Positions 32,956 to 41,975 of a DNA stretch of 42,913 nt are shown here, piece by piece. Every line of letters starts with the position of its first letter. Positions within the stretch are counted from its first letter, which is position 1. The DNA is from Planctomycetaceae bacterium (GTDB taxonomy: Bacteria; Planctomycetota; SZUA-567). The stretch lies in the NCBI GenBank assembly GCA_021205245.1, contig JAJPXZ010000023.1:1-42913 (forward strand). The letters are read 5' to 3'. Both the position numbers and the translations under genes were made by a program. The notes under the pieces are model-generated. The model was not told where the DNA came from. It saw only the letters and a program-made list of their open reading frames with translations, and did no database searches.

Positions 32956-33699
32956 TTATGTCGTGAAGACAACACTTTCCACTTCCGGCAATCCCGCCTG
33001 CGCGACAAGCGGCGCATGGGTTCGGTTCAGTTTGGCCCGGAAAAAATCGGTTCCGGTCACGACCGCTTTTTCGAGAACACAGTCGGTCAGGTCCGAGCCG
33101 GCGAGAATGGCTCCGGTCAAATTCGCCCCGGTCAAATCCGACCCGGTGAGGTCGGCGCAACAGAGATCGTAGCCGGAGAGGTCGGCTCCATGGAGATCCA
33201 TACCGACCAGTTCCACCGAGTCGCGGATATCCTGGCACCAGCGGTTCCAGGCCGCGGAGTCGCCCTTGTCGATGCATTCCCGCAGCTTCTGGCTGGGCGT
33301 GACTCGAATCTTTCGCGTTTCGCTGATCTCGATATCGATGTCATAACCGCCGCGAACCCGGCGGATATTGAGGGCTTTTCCCGTAATGATGGCGGTGGTC
33401 TCGCCCCGGCCGGATTTCTCCGCCTGGACCGTGGCTTCAATCGGGGTTTGCCGCACGGCTGTTGTGGTGTTGCAGCGAAGGACCAGCCTGGTGGCGTCGA
33501 GGTAGATGGCTTCGCCTAAAAGGGATTTTTTTTCCGATGGGCTGGTAGCGGAGAGGACGCGATAGAATGCCCGCCGGGGCCGTTGATTGGCCTCGATGGC
33601 AAGTGGCGCTTCGTCTGATTCCTGAATAAGCGCTTCCAGACTGGAGAGCAGTTGATCCAACATCTCCAATTCGGGAAAGCTGATTGCCGCGTCCGGCAT
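32956..33699 (-). CDS. Pentapeptide-repeat protein with N-terminal beta domain
   Basis: A 247-residue protein. Residues 1-30 look helical (PDAAISFPELEMLDQLL), about 50-140 form a beta-rich domain that may be PilZ-like (AIYLDATRLVLRCNTTTAV and GGYDIDIEISE), and from about residue 165 there are roughly eleven pentapeptide repeats, including ADLSG, ADLTG, SDLTG, ANLTG, AILAG and SDLTD. Such repeats form a right-handed beta-helix. The ATG at 33699 is chosen because GAGGAT precedes it; longer frames extend into dispersed repeat family B at 33861-33909, which makes them unlikely. Function is unknown. Confidence 0.75.
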   Translation of the reverse strand: MPDAAISFPELEMLDQLLSSLEALIQESDEAPLAIEANQRPRRAFYRVLSATSPSEKKSLLGEAIYLDATRLVLRCNTTTAVRQTPIEATVQAEKSGRGETTAIITGKALNIRRVRGGYDIDIEISETRKIRVTPSQKLRECIDKGDSAAWNRWCQDIRDSVELVGMDLHGADLSGYDLCCADLTGSDLTGANLTGAILAGSDLTDCVLEKAVVTGTDFFRAKLNRTHAPLVAQAGLPEVESVVFTT

Positions 33700-33860
33700 C
33701 CGGTATCCTCTGTCGGCACATATTTGCGCTCCCCGTTGGTCCATGCCAAGACGGGGCGCTTCGGGTGCGCCGTTCATTGTTGCCGGAGATGTACTATACC
33801 GGCTGGGGGGACGGAATGCAAGATCGTAACCGAGGAAATTAGGAAGGACATCTATCCTGC

Positions 33861-33909
33861 GGCCGAACCGCCCGCTTGACCCGCTGGTGGAGGTCCGCAC
33901 GCCGGGGTG
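33861..33909. repeat. Dispersed repeat family B
   Basis: GGCCGAACCGCCCG at 33861-33874 and a 28-base block at 33882-33909 that is the exact reverse complement of 28199-28226. The first module and the end of the second are also present at 16699-16750. It stands between the EF-G terminator and the pentapeptide-repeat gene. Confidence 0.75.
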
Positions 33910-33939
33910 CCATCGGGGGTGGGCGGAGCGCATAATTCC

Positions 33940-33971
33940 AAAAAAAAGCCCCCTCCGTTACGGAGAGGGCT
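33940..33971 (-). terminator. Rho-independent terminator after fusA
   Basis: On the minus strand an 11-bp stem (one G-T pair), TAA loop, then seven or eight T residues. The stop of the EF-G gene is 29 bases upstream. Confidence 0.9.
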
Positions 33972-34000
33972 TGGGGTATTACCGTATTGATGGTGCGAGA

Positions 34001-36097
34001 TTACTCGTCCTTGACTTTTTTCCTGCGTTCCGCCACGACTTCCTCGGCGATGCGCAGCGGCACGACTTCGTAGTTTTCGAAGTGCATGGTGAACGAGGCG
34101 CGGCCCTGCGACATGTTGCGGAGTTCCGACGCGTAGCCGAACATGTTGGCAAGAGGCACGACCGCCTTGATCTGCTGGCCGCTGGCGAGCGGTTCCATAC
34201 CGCTGATACGGCCGCGCTTGCCACAGAGGTTGCCGGTGACGCCGCCGGCGAATTCCTCGGGCGTGATGACGTTCACCGACATCATCGGCTCGAGAAGCTG
34301 CGGGTTGGCCTTGAGGAACGCCTTCTTGAACGCCATTGAGCCGCAGGTACGGAACGCCTGTTCCGACGAGTCGACTTCGTGGTGCTTGCCGTCGAAAAGG
34401 GTGACGCGCACGTCGACAATGGGATACCCGGCCCATGCACCCCTCACCAGGGCGTCGGCAATGCCCTTCTGGACTGCGGGGATGTATTCCTTCGGAATCG
34501 CGCCGCCGACAATGGCGTTGACGAATTCAAAGCCGGAACCGGCCGGCAGCGGCTCGACCCGCAGAGACACCTGGGCGAACTGGCCGCGACCACCGGACTG
34601 CTTGGCGTACTTTTCGTTGATCTCCGACTCGATTGTCGCGGTTTCACGGAACGCCACCTGCGGCGCGCCGGTCTGGACTTCGACGCCGAATTCGCGGCGC
34701 ATACGGTCGATCAGGATGTCGAGGTGCAACTCGCCCATACCGGCGATGATGGTCTCGTCCGTCTCCTGGTCGGTGGAGACCAGGAAGGTCGGGTCTTCCT
34801 CGGACAGCTTCTGCAAAGCCTTGTCGATCTTGTCGCGGTCGGAACGGTCCTTCGCGGCGATGGCGATGGACAGAACCGGAGCGGGAAATTCGATTGCTTC
34901 GAGGATGATCGGATCCTCCTCGGAACAAATCGTGTCGCCGGTGACGGTGTCACCGATGCCAATGACCGCGCCGATGTCGCCTTCGTACAGACATTCGACC
35001 ATTTCCTGGCGGTTGGCGTGCATCCGCATGATACGGCCGATACGCTGACGCTTGTTCTGGGTGGAGTTAAGGACATACGTCCCGGCTTCGAGGCGGCCCG
35101 AATAAACACGGACATACACCAGCTTGCCGACGTGGCGGTCGGTCGCGATCTTAAAGGCGATGGCGGCAAGGCTATTGCCTTCGCCAGGCACGCGGCGGCG
35201 GACCGAGCCGCGCATGGATTCGCCGATGACCGGCGGCTTGTCGACCGGGCTGGGGAGATAGAAGACAATCGCGTCCAAGAGCATCTGCACGCCCTTGTTT
35301 TTGAAGGCGGAGCCGCAGAGAATCGGGACGATCTTCTGGTTCTGGGTAGCCTGCTTGACGACTTCGCGCAGTTCTTCCGACTTGATTTCCTGGCCGTCCA
35401 GATACTTTTCCATCAGGCCGTCGTCCTGCTCCGACGCTTTTTCGAGCAGGTTCATGCGCCACTGTTCGGCGACATCCTTCATGTCTTCCGGAATGTCTTC
35501 GACCTTGATGGTCAGGCCCTTGTCCTTTTCGTCATAGTAGTGCGCCTGGTTGGTGACCAGGTTGATGACGCCCCGGAACTCGGGGCCTTCGCCGATCGGA
35601 ATGGAAATCGGCACAGCGTTCGCGCCGAGGACGTTCTTGATCTTTTCGACAACGCCGAAGTAGTCGGCGCCGACCCGGTCCATCTTGTTGACGAAACAGA
35701 TGCGGGGCACCTCGTACTTGTCGGCTTGCCGCCAGACCGTTTCCGACTGGGGCTCGACGCCGCCGACGGCGCAGAACAGGCCGACCACGCCGTCAAGGAC
35801 GCGGAGCGACCGCTCGACCTCGACGGTGAAGTCGACGTGGCCGGGGGTGTCGATCAAGTTGATTTCGCAATCGCGCCAGGTGGTGGTGGTGGCGGCGGAG
35901 GTGATGGTGATGCCGCGTTCCTGTTCCTGGGCCATCCAGTCCATGGTGGCGGAACCGTCGTGGGTCTCGCCTATTTTATGGTTTTTGCCGGTATAAAAGA
36001 GTATGCGCTCGGAGCAGGTGGTTTTGCCTGCGTCGATGTGGGCCATAATGCCGATGTTGCGTACTCGTTCAATAGGGGTGCTTCTTTCAACAGCCAT
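34001..36097 (-). CDS. fusA: Translation elongation factor G
   Basis: A 698-residue GTPase that drives tRNA-mRNA translocation and, with RRF, ribosome recycling. Domain I motifs: G1 AHIDAGKTT (19-27), switch [13 protein letters not shown]3 DTPGH, G4 NKMD. Domains II-V are complete: [33 protein letters not shown] (domain IV region) and the C-terminal [23 protein letters not shown]-type weak ribosome site AGGAG precedes the ATG at 36097; longer in-frame starts lack support. Unlike the usual str arrangement, no rpsL, rpsG or tuf gene is adjacent, so this may be a relocated or second EF-G gene. Confidence 0.95.
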   Translation of the reverse strand: MAVERSTPIERVRNIGIMAHIDAGKTTCSERILFYTGKNHKIGETHDGSATMDWMAQEQERGITITSAATTTTWRDCEINLIDTPGHVDFTVEVERSLRVLDGVVGLFCAVGGVEPQSETVWRQADKYEVPRICFVNKMDRVGADYFGVVEKIKNVLGANAVPISIPIGEGPEFRGVINLVTNQAHYYDEKDKGLTIKVEDIPEDMKDVAEQWRMNLLEKASEQDDGLMEKYLDGQEIKSEELREVVKQATQNQKIVPILCGSAFKNKGVQMLLDAIVFYLPSPVDKPPVIGESMRGSVRRRVPGEGNSLAAIAFKIATDRHVGKLVYVRVYSGRLEAGTYVLNSTQNKRQRIGRIMRMHANRQEMVECLYEGDIGAVIGIGDTVTGDTICSEEDPIILEAIEFPAPVLSIAIAAKDRSDRDKIDKALQKLSEEDPTFLVSTDQETDETIIAGMGELHLDILIDRMRREFGVEVQTGAPQVAFRETATIESEINEKYAKQSGGRGQFAQVSLRVEPLPAGSGFEFVNAIVGGAIPKEYIPAVQKGIADALVRGAWAGYPIVDVRVTLFDGKHHEVDSSEQAFRTCGSMAFKKAFLKANPQLLEPMMSVNVITPEEFAGGVTGNLCGKRGRISGMEPLASGQQIKAVVPLANMFGYASELRNMSQGRASFTMHFENYEVVPLRIAEEVVAERRKKVKDE

Positions 36098-36147
36098 TGT
36101 CCAACGCTCCTGTGCAGTCATGCCTTGTGTAAGTTCAGTCTTCAACG

Positions 36148-36176
36148 TGAATAGGATAATCGGCCGGAGGCCGTAA
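36148..36176 (-). promoter_or_regulatory. Putative fusA promoter
   Basis: On the minus strand: TTACGG, 17 bases, TATTCA, about 50 bases before the fusA ATG. The fit to consensus is only moderate. Confidence 0.35.
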
Positions 36177-36493
36177 ATACCTTGTTGTAGCAAATATACT
36201 AAAAAATCTTCCGGAACAGGCATATCCTGTCCAGAAGAGTCATGTCATCCCTTGTACCCATGTAAACCCGTTAACCTCAGTAGAACCAAAAAGGTGGGGT
36301 GTGCCGCGATGGGAGTCACCGTTGGTGCGCTGTGTGGCAAATTGCTGCATTGCCGTACTGCGCGGCGGGATGGATGGTGTAGTGGGTTTTCCGCCCCCTT
36401 ATTCTCCTTGTTTCGTATGTACTTTTTTTTCGTTCTGTTTATTTAACAACGGGTTACGGGATTGACCTAACTCGCGGCCAATCTTTTGGCAAT
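36177..36493. other. Intergenic region without a recognised gene
   Basis: This stretch separates the start of fusA from the end of the minus-strand operon. A frame of 64 codons at 36252-36446 has no ribosome site and no recognisable domain. The region holds a T/A-rich block around 36419-36444. I see nothing else that I can name. Confidence 0.4.
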
Positions 36494-36524
36494 AAAAAAC
36501 GCCAGCCGCAAGCTGCGGCTAGGC
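36494..36524 (-). terminator. Rho-independent terminator of the 38667-36582 operon
   Basis: On the minus strand a GC stem (AGCCGCA paired with TGCGGCT, extended by three more pairs beyond a bulge) followed by GTTTTTTATT. It lies about 60 bases after the stop of the ribbon-helix-helix gene. Confidence 0.75.
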
Positions 36525-36581
36525 CATTGGGTTAGTATAGCCTACGGGAGCCCGTATGCAAGTTTATTTTGTGTGAGCGGG

Positions 36582-36848
36582 TCAGGATTCCCTCGGTTTC
36601 GGGGAGAAGTTTTTACGGCCGGGACGGTGTGCTTTCCAATCGGCGAGCGGTATCAGGTTTTCTTCACCACGGCGAATACGCTCCATTATGACGGTACCGG
36701 TATACGCGTCTTCCAAGTCTTCGATATAGATCTCGATCGCCTGGCGTAAAAAGAAGCTTTTGGTACGACCTGTCCGGCTGGCGAAATCATCATACCGTTT
36801 AACAATCTCTTCAGGTAAACGGATGGTACACATTTTGGTTGTCGGCAT
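36582..36848 (-). CDS. Ribbon-helix-helix protein, orphan RelB/CopG-like antitoxin
   Basis: An 88-residue protein. The first 45 residues form a typical ribbon-helix-helix DNA-binding unit: KMCTIRLPEEIVKRYDDFA and GRTKSFFLRQAIEIYIEDL. The C terminus (IMERIRRGEENLIPLADWKA) resembles the toxin-binding tail of RelB/DinJ-type antitoxins. No toxin gene is adjacent. The start is ATG at 36848, 8 bases after AGGAG. It begins 14 bases after the stop of the unknown 36863 gene, so it is the last gene of that operon. It may be a remnant antitoxin or a plain regulator of the operon. Confidence 0.72.
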   Translation of the reverse strand: MPTTKMCTIRLPEEIVKRYDDFASRTGRTKSFFLRQAIEIYIEDLEDAYTGTVIMERIRRGEENLIPLADWKAHRPGRKNFSPKPRES

Positions 36849-36862
36849 GGACAAAACTCCTG

Positions 36863-38227
36863 TTATCGCTTCTTCCGCCTGCGCCGCTTTTTACCGCCGC
36901 CTTCCTTGACCGGCTCGCCCTTCCGCTGCTTGCCGGGAGGCGGCGCGGCATGGCCGGCCTTGTCCGGGTTTTCGCTGTCATAGTCGGGTTCGAGGTAGCG
37001 GGCCGCGAAGCTGACCTCGGACGACGGCGATTCACGCCGCGATTCATAGAGGGTCTTGTCCCACAAATCCATCTCGACGCCCCGGGCATGGACGCCGATG
37101 GCGGGTGCGAGGGCGGTGAGGCTGATAATTTCGTCCCAGGGGATGGTGTTTAAGCACGCCCCTACCTCGGTGGCAATCGGCTCGGCCAGCTCGCGGTCGC
37201 CTGCCAACAGCACCGTATAGGCGGCGGACAAGGCGTCCTCAATGTGGCGCTCGTTTTCCAGCCTGGCCCAGCTTTCGGGCGGGGTAAAGCCGAGGTCGGT
37301 CTCGGCCTTGGGGAACTTGCGCCAGTCGAGATCGACCGGCTCCGTGGCCAACCCTTTGTCCCATCGACGCCACCTGTCGACGTGCGGCACCGCCGACCGG
37401 GCGGCGCTCAGCAAGCGTTCTTTCGCCAGAGCCGACCGCTCCGGGTTCGGATCGCATTCAGCCAGAATCGACCAGACGGCTGCCCGCCACATGAGGCAGG
37501 GCAGGTGGTCGGCCCAGCCGTCTTCGGGCGTGAACTCGCCAAAGCGGGCGCGCGCTCCTTCTTCGGCTTTTTCCTCGTACGCTTCGAAATCCCGGCCTTC
37601 GCCCGACGCCCGCGCCGTCGTCAGCAGCATGGCCAGGAGAAGCGGGCCGTTTTCCGGTTCAGGCTGCGATAAGTCGCCGTTCGCCAAGGCTTTACCGTCG
37701 ATGCTGTGGAGCTTGAACTTTTCCCGGCGAATCCTGTCCATCCATTTGCCGGCAATGGAACGGAATTTTTCCTGGCTCTCGGGCGCGATGGCGGCGGTGG
37801 TCAGGCCGCAATTCACGGCAAACGACCAGGCGGCGTGATTGGCCCGACGCGGTTGGGCAAAAAATCCCCGACCGTCAGGCGCAAGGCCGCCGACCAGAAA
37901 CGACTTCGGCGCGACAGTGGCGAGGCGAATCAGCCCGCCGATAAGGCGGTCGAGAATACCATCGTCGCCCGGTGCTTCGATGCCTGTTTCGATGCGGAGC
38001 AGATACGAGTCGAACAACAACGCGTGGTTGCGGCAGGAATAATGGTAGCCGCCGCCGAGTCCGGACGCATTCGGCTGGTTGGCCCGCGCTTCTTTGGCGG
38101 TGGCGAAGGCTTTGGACGGAAAATCCTCGGGGTCGGAGGCGTAATCAAAGGGCAGGCCGATTTTTCGGAACAGAAACCGCTGCTCCACCGCGCCCTGCAC
38201 CGCGCGGACCGCGTCGTCCAAAAACAT
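36863..38227 (-). CDS. Uncharacterised protein with basic C-terminal tail
   Basis: A 454-residue protein with no family I recognise. It is mostly helical and Trp/Arg-rich, with no signal peptide or membrane segment. GLGGGYHYSCRNHALLFD near residue 57 looks like a possible active-site or helix-turn motif, and ARLGE-type helices recur, as in alpha/alpha-barrel proteins. The final 30 residues are disordered, Gly/Pro/Lys-rich, and end KKRRRRKKR, which may bind nucleic acid or membranes. The ATG at 38227 follows GGAGGG; a GTG at 38260 overlapping the previous stop (GTGA) is an alternative. It is central in a three-gene operon. Confidence 0.65.
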   Translation of the reverse strand: MFLDDAVRAVQGAVEQRFLFRKIGLPFDYASDPEDFPSKAFATAKEARANQPNASGLGGGYHYSCRNHALLFDSYLLRIETGIEAPGDDGILDRLIGGLIRLATVAPKSFLVGGLAPDGRGFFAQPRRANHAAWSFAVNCGLTTAAIAPESQEKFRSIAGKWMDRIRREKFKLHSIDGKALANGDLSQPEPENGPLLLAMLLTTARASGEGRDFEAYEEKAEEGARARFGEFTPEDGWADHLPCLMWRAAVWSILAECDPNPERSALAKERLLSAARSAVPHVDRWRRWDKGLATEPVDLDWRKFPKAETDLGFTPPESWARLENERHIEDALSAAYTVLLAGDRELAEPIATEVGACLNTIPWDEIISLTALAPAIGVHARGVEMDLWDKTLYESRRESPSSEVSFAARYLEPDYDSENPDKAGHAAPPPGKQRKGEPVKEGGGKKRRRRKKR

Positions 38228-38256
38228 GCCGCCCTCCACTTGTTCAGGAGCTGAAG

Positions 38257-38667
38257 TCACTTGATCACCGCCATTTCCTCGGCCAGGAACGATTCGACCC
38301 GGCCGTCGTCCCCGAGCGTCAGCAAGACGCGGCGGGTGCGGTCGGGGTCATTATATGTATAGAGGGCATAGACGCTGTACGGAGGCAGGCTGTTGACCGC
38401 ATAGGGGGCGAACATGCGTTCTCCTTCCGCCACCCGCGTCCCCGGCTTCAGCATCGCCTCGCCCAGACGCTTGATGTCGTGATAGTCGCCCGACTCAACG
38501 GCAGCCAGCAATTCGTTCAAGTCAGCCTCGCGGAGCGTTTCCACCCGGGCCGCCTGTTCCTGGCGCGTTCCGGATCCAAACAGCCACCAGCCCGCAGCCA
38601 GCGCGACGGCAAAGCCGCCTAGAAACAGCAGAATGCCAACCCCGAGTTTTGCCCGTCGACCCGTCAT
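38257..38667 (-). CDS. Small membrane-anchored protein, uncharacterised
   Basis: A 136-residue protein with a single N-terminal membrane helix (about residues 8-30, GVGILLFLGGFAVALAAGWW) and a periplasmic domain of about 100 residues. That domain shows RVAEGERMFAPYAVNSLPPYSVYALYTYND and RRVLLTLGDDGRVESF, suggesting a small alpha/beta fold. No family is recognised. The ATG at 38667 follows GAGGGAA. It is the first gene of the minus-strand operon with 36863 and the ribbon-helix-helix gene, and divergent from argH. Confidence 0.62.
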   Translation of the reverse strand: MTGRRAKLGVGILLFLGGFAVALAAGWWLFGSGTRQEQAARVETLREADLNELLAAVESGDYHDIKRLGEAMLKPGTRVAEGERMFAPYAVNSLPPYSVYALYTYNDPDRTRRVLLTLGDDGRVESFLAEEMAVIK

Positions 38668-38895
38668 TATTCCCTCTCCCTCAAACGGGCTATGATATGA
38701 ATTCCTCCCCCTTTTGCCCATGAAATTATCACCGTTGGAGTGAATTTGCTTGCACCGTGCCCCTCGGCAAACGACAATTGCCACGATCGGGCCGCCCGCG
38801 CGTTTGGGCGGCTGCTTTGTATACCGTGAAGCCAATAACGACGTAATATACCAGAAAAAGCGACTATCACAAAAAGAATGAAACGAGGAAGTGTC

Positions 38896-40272
38896 ATGGC
38901 GAAAATGTGGAAAGGCAGGTTCAAATCCAAAACCCATCCGCTTATGGAGGCTTTTGGCCAATCCATCTCCTTTGACCAGGAATTGGGCCGACAGGACGTG
39001 GCTGGCAGCCTGGCCCATGCCAAGATGCTCCATGCCGTGGGCCTGCTCTCGAACGCCGATTACAAGGCGATCAAAAAGGGCCTAGACTCGATCCACAAGG
39101 ACATCGAATCCGGCGCCATGCGCTACGACCCGGCCAACGAGGACATCCACATGTCTATCGAGGCCGAACTAACCGCGCGCATCGGCGAACCGGCGAAAAA
39201 ACTCCATACCGGCCGGTCGCGGAACGACCAGGTCGCCACCGACCTCCGCCTCTGGACCCGCGAGAAACAGGACCGCATCATGGGCCGGCTTCGCGACCTC
39301 ATGAACGCGCTGGTCGATGTGGGCGCGCGCGAACGCCACCTCGTCATCCCCGGGTATACCCATCTGCAACGGGCGCAACCGGTGCTCCTGGCTCATCACC
39401 TTATGGCTTATGTGGAGATGTTTGCCCGCGACCGCGAACGGCTGGCCGATTGCCGCAGCCGCACCAACCGCCTCCCGCTCGGGTCGGGCGCGCTCGCCGG
39501 AACCACCCTGCCGCTGGACCGGGACATGGTGCGGAAAGAACTCGGCTTCGACAGCCTGTGCGAAAACTCCATGGACGCGGTGTCGGACCGGGATTTCGTT
39601 ATCGAGACCCTGTTCTGCCTGTCGCTGATCGCCATCCACACCAGCCGCCTGGCCGAGGACATTATCCTCTGGACCTCGTCGGAATGGGGTTTGGCCAAGC
39701 TGGACGACGCCTGGTCGACCGGCAGCTCCATCATGCCGCAGAAACGCAACCCCGACCTGCTCGAACTCACCCGGGGCAAAACCGGGCGTGTCGTCGGGTC
39801 GCTCGTCTCGCTCCTTATGGTGGTCAAGGGCCTGCCCATGACCTACAACCGCGATCTGCAGGAAGACAAGGAACCGCTGTTCGACGCGGTCCGCACGGTT
39901 GATTTTGTTCTGGAATGTTTGGCCGCCTTTATGCCGACGCTGAAATTCAGCGAAACACGCGCCGCCGACATGCTCCAGGACGGATTCCTGGACGCGACCG
40001 TTCTGGCCGAATACCTGGTCGAAAAAGGCCTGCCGTTCCGGAGCGCTCATGAAGTGTCGGGCCTTCTGGTCCGTCGGGCGGAAGACACCGGCAGGCAACT
40101 CCGCGATCTCAGCCACGACGAGATGCGCGCCGCCTCGCCCCTTATCGGCATCGACGTCTACAAGCGCCTGGACCCGGCACGCACGCCCGGAAGCTACAAA
40201 ACCACCGGCTCGGCGTCGCCGCGAAGCGTCTCCCGCGCCCTTACCGCCTGGCGAAAAAGGTTGGATAAATGA
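38896..40272 (+). CDS. argH: Argininosuccinate lyase
   Basis: A 458-residue homotetrameric lyase that splits argininosuccinate into arginine and fumarate, the last step of arginine synthesis. SISFDQELGRQDVAGSLAHA and HTGRSRNDQVATDLRLW are N-terminal landmarks, GYTHLQRAQPVLLAHHL holds the catalytic histidine, and the superfamily signature GSSIMPQKRNPD (about 275-287) carries the catalytic serine. The ATG at 38896 follows GAGGAA. Its stop overlaps the dxr start. No argG is adjacent. Confidence 0.95.
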   Translation: MAKMWKGRFKSKTHPLMEAFGQSISFDQELGRQDVAGSLAHAKMLHAVGLLSNADYKAIKKGLDSIHKDIESGAMRYDPANEDIHMSIEAELTARIGEPAKKLHTGRSRNDQVATDLRLWTREKQDRIMGRLRDLMNALVDVGARERHLVIPGYTHLQRAQPVLLAHHLMAYVEMFARDRERLADCRSRTNRLPLGSGALAGTTLPLDRDMVRKELGFDSLCENSMDAVSDRDFVIETLFCLSLIAIHTSRLAEDIILWTSSEWGLAKLDDAWSTGSSIMPQKRNPDLLELTRGKTGRVVGSLVSLLMVVKGLPMTYNRDLQEDKEPLFDAVRTVDFVLECLAAFMPTLKFSETRAADMLQDGFLDATVLAEYLVEKGLPFRSAHEVSGLLVRRAEDTGRQLRDLSHDEMRAASPLIGIDVYKRLDPARTPGSYKTTGSASPRSVSRALTAWRKRLDK

Positions 40273-41414
40273 AGCACGTCATCGTGCTGGGCGCGACCGG
40301 TTCCGTCGGTTTCAACTCCCTTGATGTTCTGCGCCATTACCCGGACGAATTCGCCATAACCGGCCTGGCTGTGAGGCGGCCGACCGATGCCGTCGTCGCC
40401 CTGGCGGGTGAATTTGTCAGTGCCGGCATCGCCGTCGCCGAAGCGGGTCCGGAATTCGCCGACACGTTACGCTCGACCGGCTGGCGCGGTATCTTTTTCC
40501 ACGGACCAGACGCGGCCGAAAAACTGGTCCGCGCCATGCATGCCGATATCTGCATCGCCGCCATGGGCGGGTCGGTCGGATTGCGGCCAGCCTTTGCCGC
40601 TGCTGAACTGGGCCTGCGGATACTCCTCGCCAATAAAGAAGTCCTGGTCTCGGCCGGCCGCCTCTTTATGGACGCGGTGCGGCATGGCGGCGCGCGCGTG
40701 CTGCCGCTCGACTCGGAACACGCCGCCCTGTGGCAGTGCCTGGAAGCGCGCGACCGCTCCCATATCGAGATGGTCGTCATCACCGCCAGCGGCGGGCCGT
40801 TCCGCACCTGGACGAGCGAGGCTATCAGGAAGGCGACGGTGGAGGACGCGCTCCGGCACCCTGTCTGGCGTATGGGCGAGAAGATCAGTATCGACTCCGC
40901 GACCATGGCCAACAAAGCCCTCGAGATGTTTGAGGCGCAGTGCCTGTTTGACCTCTCCTTCGACCAGATGGAAATCGTGGTGCATCCGCAGTCGGTGGTG
41001 CATGGGATGGTGGAATTTGTGGACGGCAGCTTCCTGGCGCACATGGGTGTTGCCGATATGCGCCAACCCATTGCCTCCATGCTGTTTTATCCCCATCGCG
41101 AGCGCTGCGGCATCGAGCGGTTGGATCTGACCGCGATCGGCCGTCTTGATTTTGAAAAGCCGGACCTGGACCGCTTCCCCATGCTCGCCATGGGCATCGA
41201 GGCGGGAGAGCGGGGGGGTTGCGCGCCGGTGGTCTACAACGCGGCGAACGAGGAAGCGGTGCGGTTGTTCCTTCAGGGTGAGCTGAATATCCCCGGTATT
41301 GCGCTGGCGGTGGGCGCGGCTTTGGAGAGATTTTCCGGTTCGGCTCCGCAGTCGCTGGACGAGGTGCTGGCGTTGCATGAAGAGGTTGTGGCGTCGGTGG
41401 GGGAACGAGTGTAG
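40269..41414 (+). CDS. dxr: 1-deoxy-D-xylulose-5-phosphate reductoisomerase
   Basis: A 381-residue NADPH-dependent enzyme of the MEP isoprenoid route; it converts 1-deoxyxylulose 5-phosphate to 2-C-methylerythritol 4-phosphate. NADPH loop GATGSVGFNSLDVL (8-21), ILLANKEVLVSAG (about 117-129), metal and substrate residues in PLDSEHAALWQ (about 147-157) and TASGGPF, the flexible lid near HPVWRMGEKISIDSATM, and HPQSVVHGMVEF match Dxr/IspC. The lid has VWRMG where many members have NWSMG. The start lies in the argH stop (ATGA). Confidence 0.95.
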   Translation: MKHVIVLGATGSVGFNSLDVLRHYPDEFAITGLAVRRPTDAVVALAGEFVSAGIAVAEAGPEFADTLRSTGWRGIFFHGPDAAEKLVRAMHADICIAAMGGSVGLRPAFAAAELGLRILLANKEVLVSAGRLFMDAVRHGGARVLPLDSEHAALWQCLEARDRSHIEMVVITASGGPFRTWTSEAIRKATVEDALRHPVWRMGEKISIDSATMANKALEMFEAQCLFDLSFDQMEIVVHPQSVVHGMVEFVDGSFLAHMGVADMRQPIASMLFYPHRERCGIERLDLTAIGRLDFEKPDLDRFPMLAMGIEAGERGGCAPVVYNAANEEAVRLFLQGELNIPGIALAVGAALERFSGSAPQSLDEVLALHEEVVASVGERV

Positions 41415-41452
41415 CCAAGATCGAAATCCAACTCCCCATAAAATCCAAAGAA

Positions 41453-41483
41453 GAGGCCCGCCGTCCTATGGACTGCGGGCCTC
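41453..41483 (-). terminator. Hairpin between convergent dxr and coiled-coil gene
   Basis: GAGGCCCGC pairs with GCGGGCCTC; a further 3-bp helix closes the loop. On the minus strand it is followed by TTCTTTGG, a weak T run. It may end transcription from both sides. Confidence 0.55.
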
Positions 41484-41510
41484 AAAAACACCTGCGGGTA
41501 AAGCAATTTT

Positions 41511-41975
41511 TTATGCGACCTGGAGTTTCCGCGCCACCATGTCGAGCGTCTTGACCATGCGCGCGAGTTCGGCTTCGCTGTTTTCCAGAGCGTCGAGGAG
41601 AAGGCGGCGCTCGTTTTCGGAGTCGCTGATCAATTTCCTGATGCTATCCATTTCGAGATAGTCGAGATAATCGCCGGAACGGCGCTTCTCGGCTTCGGTA
41701 CGGTCCAGCTCGCGCCGCAAACGGCCGGCCTCGGCCAGCGCCGCCATAGTTTGCTGCTCAAGTACCTGGACCTCCTGCTCCAGCATGGCGCAGGTCTGCT
41801 CATACATGTGCAGTTTTTCCTGCAGCACACTCACCGACGCCGGGGCCGGTTCCATGCACAACGGCTCGGAACTCACCGCATCGGACGGTTCGCGCATGTC
41901 GTCTATGGCATCGAGGAGACGGAGCTTATCGTTCCAGTTTTTGCCATAGCCGCTTTCATCAACATTCGTTGACAT
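41511..41975 (-). CDS. Coiled-coil protein of unknown function
   Basis: A 154-residue protein. Residues 1-45 are acidic and probably disordered. About 48-100 (LQEKLHMYEQTCAMLEQEV and RLRRELDRTEAEKRRSG) and 110-150 (SIRKLISDSENERRLLLDAL) form long heptad-patterned helices, so it should be a parallel coiled coil. No domain or family is recognised. GGAGAAG stands before the ATG at 41975. It is divergent from the lexA region with a long gap between. Confidence 0.62.
   Translation of the reverse strand: MSTNVDESGYGKNWNDKLRLLDAIDDMREPSDAVSSEPLCMEPAPASVSVLQEKLHMYEQTCAMLEQEVQVLEQQTMAALAEAGRLRRELDRTEAEKRRSGDYLDYLEMDSIRKLISDSENERRLLLDALENSEAELARMVKTLDMVARKLQVA

Noticed and set aside
34379..36154. Long + strand frame opposite fusA
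   Set aside because: Antisense image of a highly conserved gene, without start signal or recognisable domain.
36252..36446. Small membrane-protein gene in the gap before fusA
   Set aside because: No ribosome site, a TTG start and a hydrophobic end caused by a T-rich block; no other evidence of coding.
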